DNA of 64,000 bases from Diadophis punctatus similis (lineage: Eukaryota; Chordata; Lepidosauria; Squamata; Dipsadidae): assembly GCA_023053685.1 (NCBI GenBank), contig JALIGW010000004.1:85359399-85423398 (forward strand). Direction: 5' to 3'. A program made the translations under genes and the position numbers. Of this stretch, positions 57,695-64,000 are shown piece by piece. The notes under the pieces are model-generated. The model worked only from the letters and a program-made list of their open reading frames with translations, was not told the origin of the DNA and made no database searches. Every line of letters starts with the position of its first letter. Within the stretch, counting starts at the first letter, position 1.

Positions 57695-58495
57695 ACATGC
57701 TGTCTGACACATCAATCCAGAGTCAGGGGATGGAGGCGGTTAAAAAAAATATAAAGACTGTAAAATAAATGAGAGAGAAATAGATTCTGTAGAAGAGCTG
57801 TTTTAGACAAAGTCATTGTGTTGAAGTCTACCATGGCTTCTAAACTTCTTGACTAGATGGAACAATATGCTTTAATAATGGCTATGGGGACAATGGTAAC
57901 ACATTTTATGCACCTGAAGCTATTCTTGGATGATATCAGAAAAAAGAGGAAAATTGGACTTCAATATCAGGAGAAAAATGCAAGAAATAAGGCAGGATTC
58001 AGGTCTCCCGTGCCTGAGAAATATATAAACCAAAATTCCCGTTTGGATCACGATCTGGATGAAAGCCTTCTCGGAGTATTCTTTTAATGGGCTATGCTTC
58101 GTTGTCAGCCAGCAAGTGTGTTTGCTTGCTCTTGAGAAGACGATGACAAAGCAAACTGTAACCAATAATCCATAGTCTGAAGAGCAGCTTTTCTAAACTT
58201 CATCATTGGCTTGAAGAGGCACAGAAATGAGAGAAATGTTGGCTATTTACCAAAAAGACTGGTTCACCTTCTATGGCTGATGGGGTTAAATGCATCCTGC
58301 CAGCACAAACAATCATCCCTAAACTCGGGAGACACTCCGACACAACTCTATTTTCTTGGAAGTCTTCAACCGTGGCAAGTTTGTGAATTCTTATGTGGTG
58401 TTTCATAGGGATCCTTAGCTGCAGTTTATATTTTTGTGGCTACAGGGATCAATTACCCAGGACAACTGAAAGCCCAAGGACAAGTTGATCAAGCA
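57695..58495. other. Unassigned sequence
   Basis: No exon with splice sites or known repeat recognised. Confidence 0.3.
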
Positions 58496-58497
58496 AC

Positions 58498-59090
58498 AAA
58501 GAAGAGGGAGTCCAGCTATTCTCCAAAGCCCTTGAAGGGGGAACAAAAAGCAACCGGTGGAAACTAATCAAGGAGAGAAGCAACCTAGAACTAAGGAGAA
58601 ACTTCCTGACAGTTAGAACAATTAATCAGTGGAACAAGTTGCCTCCAGAAGTTGTGGGTGCTCCCATCACTGAAGGTTTTATTTATTTATTATTTTATTA
58701 TTCGCACTTGTATGCCCACTCCACAGAGACTCTGGGTGGCTCACAACAACAAGAAATCTACATGCAAACAATAAATATAGAAAAAACATTAAAACAATAA
58801 TTATTAAAAACATTAAAAACGTTAAAAAACAACAGTTTAAAAACCCCACACAATTAATTCATTCACGGAGCCAAGAGTGCTCGATGTTATATTGAAATCA
58901 ATGGCCCCAGGCCTGTCGACAAAGCCAGGTTTTAAGCGCTTTTCTGAAGGCTGGCAGGGTGGGAATAGTGCGGATCTCCGGATTTTCGAGAGACTGGGCA
59001 GCCATTTGTCCAGAATGATATAGGGTCTCCATCTAGAACAGGGGTTGGACTAGAAGACCTCCAAGGTCCCTTCCTTGTTATTCTGTTAAA
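58498..59090 (+). mobile_element. CR1 LINE 3' fragment interrupted by another retroposon
   Basis: The CR1 reads AAAGAAGAGGGAGTCCAGC to CTCCCATCACTGAAGG, is broken at 58676-58980, and resumes CGAGAGACTGGGCAGCC to CTAGAAGACCTCCAAGG. Confidence 0.88.
58676..58980 (-). mobile_element. Minus-strand retroposon inserted in CR1
   Basis: It starts with a TTTATTTATTTATT run, the reverse of an (AAAT)n tail, followed by CACTCCACAGAGACTCTGGG. It ends GGTTTTAAGCGCTTTTCTG and GGGAATAGTGCGGATCTCC. This looks like the 3' end of a different LINE. Confidence 0.6.
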
Positions 59091-59449
59091 AATACCCCTC
59101 CTTCCAGCTTCTTTGCATTGAAAACGTTAAGCCTCATGCACCCACATATTTGGTTTTTTTAAAAAAAACCATTGGCACTTTATCATTAAAGTGAACAAAA
59201 ACCAGAAGAGCATAATATATATATTATCTATCTAGGTTAGTCCTAAGATGGGAGTTTTCTCTGGAAGTCTGTTCTCACCTATGTGCAGCCTGAATCTTTT
59301 TGGAATAAATGCAAATATTGCTGAATGACAGGACACTAAAATGAATATTACAAAAACACGCAGAATGCCACCCCTCTCTTGAACAGAAAATCTAGATAAA
59401 AGCTGGATAAATGGAACTGCTTATAGAGCTGAGGTTTGCATGAATCTTT

Positions 59450-59640
59450 ATCCCAAAGGTGCTTTTTCAAGAGGCAACTGGACTTTCTTGGTTTTTCCTT
59501 GAAGACTTTTCACTTCTCATCCAAGAAGCTCATCCAAGAATCCCACCATTCAGTCAGGGCCGAAGAAGCTGCTTGGATGAGAAGTGAAACGTCTTCAAGG
59601 GAAAACCAAGAAAGTCCAGTTGCCTTTTAGAAAAGCAGCT
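59450..59640. repeat. Family B hammerhead-like repeat, inverted pair
   Basis: A minus copy (59450-59540) and plus copy (59563-59640). The plus copy reads CCGAAGA, GCTGCTTGGATGAGAAG, TGAAACGTCTTCAAGG, and both carry the TCCAGTTGCC/GGCAACTGGA outer segment. Confidence 0.6.
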
Positions 59641-59644
59641 GTTT

Positions 59645-60215
59645 TCAATGGTTTTATTGGGTTTAGTGTTTATTTTGTTGTAGAAACTGGTTTAAACAAA
59701 GAACCGTTTGCTGCATGTTATGGGTTACTGATCTTACTCCGCTCACCCTGCCACCAGGTAGTCCCACTGTTAATATTCTCAGGGACTTCTACAAAGGATG
59801 CACAAGGCTAAAGATTTTCTGCTTCAAAATAGCCCCCTTTAATTGCAAATTCAGCTCTTGGGGAATCACATTGAACAGTCGAACGATTTCCTTGCCTTTG
59901 CCAGAGAAAGCTTGACAGCCCCGCCTGACTTCCCAATTAAAGCTGATATGTGGGAAACAGAGGTCAGCAGCGAGAATTTTTTTTTGTTTTTAAAAAAGGG
60001 TAAAAATAAAGCAGGAAACATTTATTATTCAAAAATGCTTGAGTAAAAGAATGACTAAATAGTGGCAGCTTGCGAGAAGCAGTAAACAAATTAAAACATC
60101 TTCCAAATTTGAGGGGGATTTCAACAACATGAAGTAGTTGCGCAACAGACTACACCTTATTTGCAAGGGATTTGTTGATGCTTTTCGTTTACCTGTACCT
60201 TTACATTTTTCTGGG
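59645..60215. other. Unassigned sequence
   Basis: No repeat or exon recognised; 59830-59960 is single-copy in texture. Confidence 0.3.
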
Positions 60216-60222
60216 TGCAAAC

Positions 60223-60854
60223 CAGGGGCGGGTTCCTAATTTTTTTACTACCACTCTGTGGGCGTGGCTTATTTTGTGGGTGTGGCTTGCCAGCCATGTG
60301 ACCGGGTGGGTGTGGGCCTCGGGAGCTTGGCAGCGGCCGGAGAAGTGGGGGGGGGCATTGCCCACCCGCAACGCAGCCCCCCGCAGCGGGAGCAGCAAGA
60401 CCGTGGCAGCGGTTCTTCTAGGAGGCTCCGTCCGGCCTGAATGCTTCTCCCCATTCGATGATCCTAGGCTCCTGCCGCCCATTCCCCCTCCCCTCAGCAG
60501 CTCGAGAAGTCTCGAACGTGCGAAAATGCCTGGGATCATCACTGCGCGTTCGTGGCTTCTGAAGGGAGGGGAACTGAGATAGGTCCTGCCACCCGTTCTT
60601 TCAGCATCTCACGCGCTCCCTCAGCCATCCTCCCCTGCTTGGACTCACTGTGGGGTAGGAAGGCAGCGCATTTGCAGTGCCGGAAGCTCGGCTTCTGGGC
60701 ATGCGCAGAAGAACATTTTTTAAAAATTAAATTTTTTTTAAAAAAAAATGGCGGCGCCCAGGCACCGGCAACTGACCGCACCAGTACTGTGACATCACCA
60801 GCGGGTCACTACTGGTGCTATAGAGTGGACCACACCGGTAGGAACCCACCACTG
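60223..60854. mobile_element. Non-autonomous hAT element, 632 bp, with perfect 8-bp target duplication
   Basis: Ends CAGGGGCGGGTTCCTA and TAGGAACCCACCACTG; GTGCAAAC on both flanks (60215-60222 and 60855-60862). The GC-rich interior imitates a CpG island and gives long open frames on both strands but no transposase. Same family as 11634. Confidence 0.9.
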
Positions 60855-60864
60855 GTGCAAACCA

Positions 60865-61555
60865 TGAAGGTGGAGCCGAGGTTCTTTCGCTATGTAACAT
60901 CCCAGCAGCTTCCGCGGAGAAGCTTCCCAAATCATTTTTAAGGGTTATATTTTTCATTGGAATCTTATGGTCTGCTAATCGCAAAATGGAGTTGTGTTGG
61001 AGGACCGGTCTGCTGGGTGTCAAGTTACCTGAAGCTGATATTCTTCTTTAAGAAAGGAAGAATGGCTTCCCCCTTTGTTGAGTGAGGGCTGTGCAATTTT
61101 CACCTAGATGGCTGCTTTGACCCCTCTTTTAAGCCAGTGGTCCTCTCTGTCCAGAATGTGCACTTTGTTGTCTTCAAGTGTGGCCTTTGTCTTTCCAATG
61201 CAGATTCTTCTACTGGTGCAAAGGTTTAGGCTGTCCATGGGCCGTCACATTCATTTAGGAGCCCCACAAGCCAATACCACCAACATTTGGGACTCTAAGG
61301 ACTCAGCCTTGAAGAGGTTGTACACCTGTGCTATTTGACAAGACTGGTTGGAGGCTCTTGGGTTACCTGTAGGGCAAGAATGCATTTCCACTCTCTGTGC
61401 AGTGATCCAGGTATTAAATAGGTAGCAGTTGGGTCCTTTTAAAAACTCTTAGGCTAGAATGGAATCCTCCTTGTGGACTCTATTTCAAAGGCACCAGGTG
61501 AGATAAGAAGGACATAATTTATAGGTCTGTTCCTTCTTTTAACTCTCCACTTTGT
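60865..61555. other. Unassigned sequence
   Basis: No exon or repeat recognised. Confidence 0.3.
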
Positions 61556-61557
61556 GT

Positions 61558-61662
61558 TATCCTAGGAATTTTGTCCAGAATGGTATAGGGTCTCCTGCTT
61601 GAGCAGGGGGTTGGACTAGAAGACCTCCAAGGTCCCTTCCAACTCTGTTATTCTGTTATTTA
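61558..61662 (+). mobile_element. CR1 LINE extreme 3' end
   Basis: TTGTCCAGAATGGTATAGGG, GAGCAGGGGGTTGGACTAG and TTCCAACTCTGTTATTCTG. Confidence 0.85.
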
Positions 61663-61664
61663 CA

Positions 61665-62090
61665 TCCATTTTTTCAATGTAAAGTCTGAATCAGTCCTTG
61701 GAAGTTGTTTTCATTTTCTCAGCTTTACAAGGTGATCAAGACATCTTGGCTATTTCTTCATCATGTTTTAAACTTAACAATCATTGCACAATGCATTTAT
61801 CTTCACATATTCCATTTCCATTTCCATGGAGCTTCTTGATTTGGGGGAAGAATTGGGAAGCTCAGAAATAGAAGGGAAGAAATGTTTACTCTTCCAAGAT
61901 TATGCATGCCAGACTTTTAAGAAGTTTGATAAGGGGGGTGTAGGAGGAATCCAGGATTTCTCTCACTCACTGCATAAAGTTGGACTTTCTTCCATTTAAA
62001 CTATCCCGGAATCAGGAGAGCAAAATTCCCAAAGAGATACCAAGCAGCGCCTGAGGAATTATTTCTAAACTCAATCCTGAAGATCAAGGA
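61665..62090. other. Unassigned sequence
   Basis: Nothing recognised. Confidence 0.3.
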
Positions 62091-62094
62091 ATCG

Positions 62095-62205
62095 TTTCAG
62101 TCCATCCCAAAGGTGTTTTTTTCCCCAAAAGGCAACTGGGCTTCGTTTTTCCTTGAAGACGTTTCGCTTCTCATCCAGGAAGCTTCTTCAGGCCTGCTGC
62201 TAGTT
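62095..62205 (-). repeat. Family B hammerhead-like repeat, best-preserved core
   Basis: The minus-strand core (62161-62191) reads CTGAAGA, A, GCTTCC, TGGATG, AGAAGC, GAAAC; five of six stem pairs hold. CCCAAAGGTG and GGCAACTGGGCTTCG lie outside it, as in the other copies. Confidence 0.62.
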
Positions 62206-62429
62206 CCTCCGGCTCTGCTTTTATATCCTGGGAAAACGAGAAGTCTCCAATATCACTTTCTCACTGAGTAATCGCAAAAGGAACAGCATGGTGGCAATAA
62301 TCACCTTCCTCTCCAAGAGCTCAGGACACAGCTAAGGAGCGAAAGGGGATTATTGGTGGCCTCTGTATAGCCCTTCTCCTGCTCCCCTCCCTTTCCCTCC
62401 CCTCCCCTTCCTTCTCTTGCCCTTAAACA

Positions 62430-62660
62430 GTAAGCAAGTTATGCAGACTTTGAACGGGAAAAGTGTTCTCTCCCCAGCGGTAAAAAAAAATCAGCCATTA
62501 ATTTATAGTGCAATATGGGAAGGTGATTAATGTAAAAATAGCCCAGCGAGCTTCAATGTGTCTTTTCTGATAAGCAGAGAAATGTAGGAGGAAGTAGCAC
62601 CTTGATTTCATTTCTCTGGGGATGCAGCGGTGACCAAGTCAGAAGTGGATCCAGGGTTTT
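62430..62660. promoter_or_regulatory. Possible conserved non-coding element
   Basis: Single-copy-looking sequence with TAATTTATAG and GATTAATGTAAAAATAG; no open frame. Based on texture only. Confidence 0.18.
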
Positions 62661-62809
62661 CTCAGAACCTATTTCATTTTCATCGGGGATTTGAACCTGC
62701 AAATTGCACTTCCTCATATTTCTTCTCCTTGGCAGGAGAAGCCGAGATAAGACTCAGCTGGTAGAATGCCAGACTTGCATTCCTCAGGATGAATACTGAC
62801 GGAGGAGGC

Positions 62810-63290
62810 TATCTATAGCTCAGGGTTGAAATGAGGGGTCCTTGGTGCTCTCCGAACTTGGTGGTTTTCTTGCAGACGTTTCAGGACCCAACTAGGGAAT
62901 ATCCTCAGTGCTAGAAGGGTTTGCAGGGAGGAGGAGGAGGAGGGGAGAACGAGGAAGAGAGGAGAAGGAGGAGAACTGTGGGTGCTCTGAGCTTGGTGGT
63001 TTTCTTGCAGATGTTTCATGACCCAACTAGGGAACATCATCAGTGCTAGAAGGGAGGAGGGTTGCATGGAGGAGGAGGATGAGGAGGACGAGGAGGAGGA
63101 GAACAGTGGATGCTCTCTGAGCTTCTTGTAGATGTTTTATTATCCAGCTGGGTAACATTGTCATGTACTATTACTTATCACATTATCAGTGTTACCTGGT
63201 GCTGATGATATTACCTAGTTTGGGTACCAAACTAGGCAGAAAAGTCTGCAAGAAAGCCACCAAGCTCAGAGACCACCAAGGAGCCGCCTT
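62810..63290. repeat. Family A hammerhead-like array, three minus units and one plus unit
   Basis: Minus units at 62810-62915, 62975-63052 and 63110-63165, each with GAGCTTGGTGG- or GAGCTTC-type ends and TTTCATGACCC- or TTTTATTATCC-type cores. A plus unit at 63195-63290 starts GCTGATGATATTACC and ends ACCACCAAGCTCAGAG. The gaps hold GGA-rich tracts, the same arrangement as at 1.2 and 14.7 kb. Confidence 0.62.
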
Positions 63291-63779
63291 CAGGAAGAAG
63301 GTGGGTAGTGAGAGAAGGGTCAGTTTTCCCCCAAGCCCCTAAGCCTGGCTGATACTTGCTTCAAAAGCAGGAGGTAGAGCAGCCTATACTACTTTGAACC
63401 CTGGATTGATTTCTAAAGTTTCATAAAGTTTCCCGGACGTAAGAAAGAACAAATAAAAAAAGCTACTACTTCAAGAAAATAAGTTGTAGCCTATTTTGTT
63501 CTATGCTGTGCTAGCTTCCTTCTTTCTTTTTAATTACTTTCCAGCACTGTCTATCTGGACCCAATGGGTTTAGCCGATTGCTGCTTTTCTCCCCCTATAT
63601 AAAAAATTATTGAAATCAATACCTGGTTTTTGTTCTGCTGCAGAACATTTAATGACGTACCCAGATAAGTTGTACTTTCTCTTGATTACCTCCATTTTTT
63701 CTCCCAAAGAGATCTTCACCATTTTGAAGGCAAAGCTTGTAATGAAATATTCAGCTCATACCAGGCATGTGGGCGAAAC

Positions 63780-63895
63780 CTGGGTATCTCCACCTTGGCG
63801 ACATTAAAACACGTGGAGTCCTGGCTAGAGAATTCTAGGAGTTGGAAGCCCACTCCTCTGAAAAGTGAAAAGTAGTTGAGAAACATTGGACCAAG
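63780..63895. mobile_element. Degraded hAT-type MITE fragment
   Basis: TATCTCCACCTTGGCGACAT, GAATTCTAGGAGTTGGAAG and GTAGTTGAGAAACATTGG match the family at 43842 with many changes. Confidence 0.55.
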
Positions 63896-64000
63896 CAATA
63901 CAAAATAGGCCCCTTGAAGAATTGGTATGGGCACAGCTATCGCACAACTGGAGTGGAGTTGTTGGTACCACAGAGACGTGATGTTAAGGATACTAAGGGT

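Noticed and set aside
60172..60941. Several 60-136 residue frames
   Set aside because: They lie inside or across a hAT element bounded by 8-bp duplications.

Overview
This window looks like squamate-reptile nuclear DNA, most likely from a snake. The reasons are: many truncated CR1 LINE 3' ends, two of which run directly into long (ATTCT)n/(AATAG)n arrays (a link known from snake genomes); Sauria-type tRNA SINEs; 5S rRNA-derived SINE pieces; many small hAT-type elements; and very abundant long microsatellites. There is no prokaryotic-style gene organisation. Most open frames are microsatellite translations or transposon remnants.

Host-gene content is small. On the + strand I propose the 3' part of one unidentified gene with candidate coding exons at 6470-6569, 8958-9024, 21245-21334 and a terminal exon at 26082-26141. 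The reading phases of the four agree across every junction. The last two exons have strong splice signals and the first two are weaker. An AATAAA lies 17 bases after the stop. On the - strand a CpG island (about 30340-31330) carries a candidate first exon that ends at a strong splice donor (30596/30595) and encodes a short polyalanine-containing N-terminus. That gene would run leftward, antiparallel to the + strand gene.

Layout: 1-5 kb holds a trinucleotide tract between hammerhead-like repeats, a SINE-derived minisatellite and an 800-base G-poor tract. 5-21 kb holds exons 1-2, CR1 copies, a Ty3/gypsy pol remnant, nested hAT insertions and hammerhead-like arrays. 21-31 kb holds exons 3-4, an insertion containing the 5' end of U2 snRNA that duplicated the polyadenylation signal, long microsatellites and the CpG island. 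31-47 kb holds hAT elements (one an almost perfect 135-bp palindrome), a 131-bp tandem duplication, a CR1 with readable reverse-transcriptase sequence and a long inverted duplication. 47-64 kb holds pentamer and tetramer arrays, LINE tails, a solo LTR, more nested hAT elements and more hammerhead-like repeats.

The most interesting theme is a set of three repeat families that all show the pattern CTGANGA - one base - 6-bp hairpin - GAAAC, which resembles a hammerhead-ribozyme core. They repeatedly occur as inverted pairs or as arrays spaced by (TCC)n. Gene, transposon and ribozyme assignments come from reading the sequence; no alignment or database search was possible.
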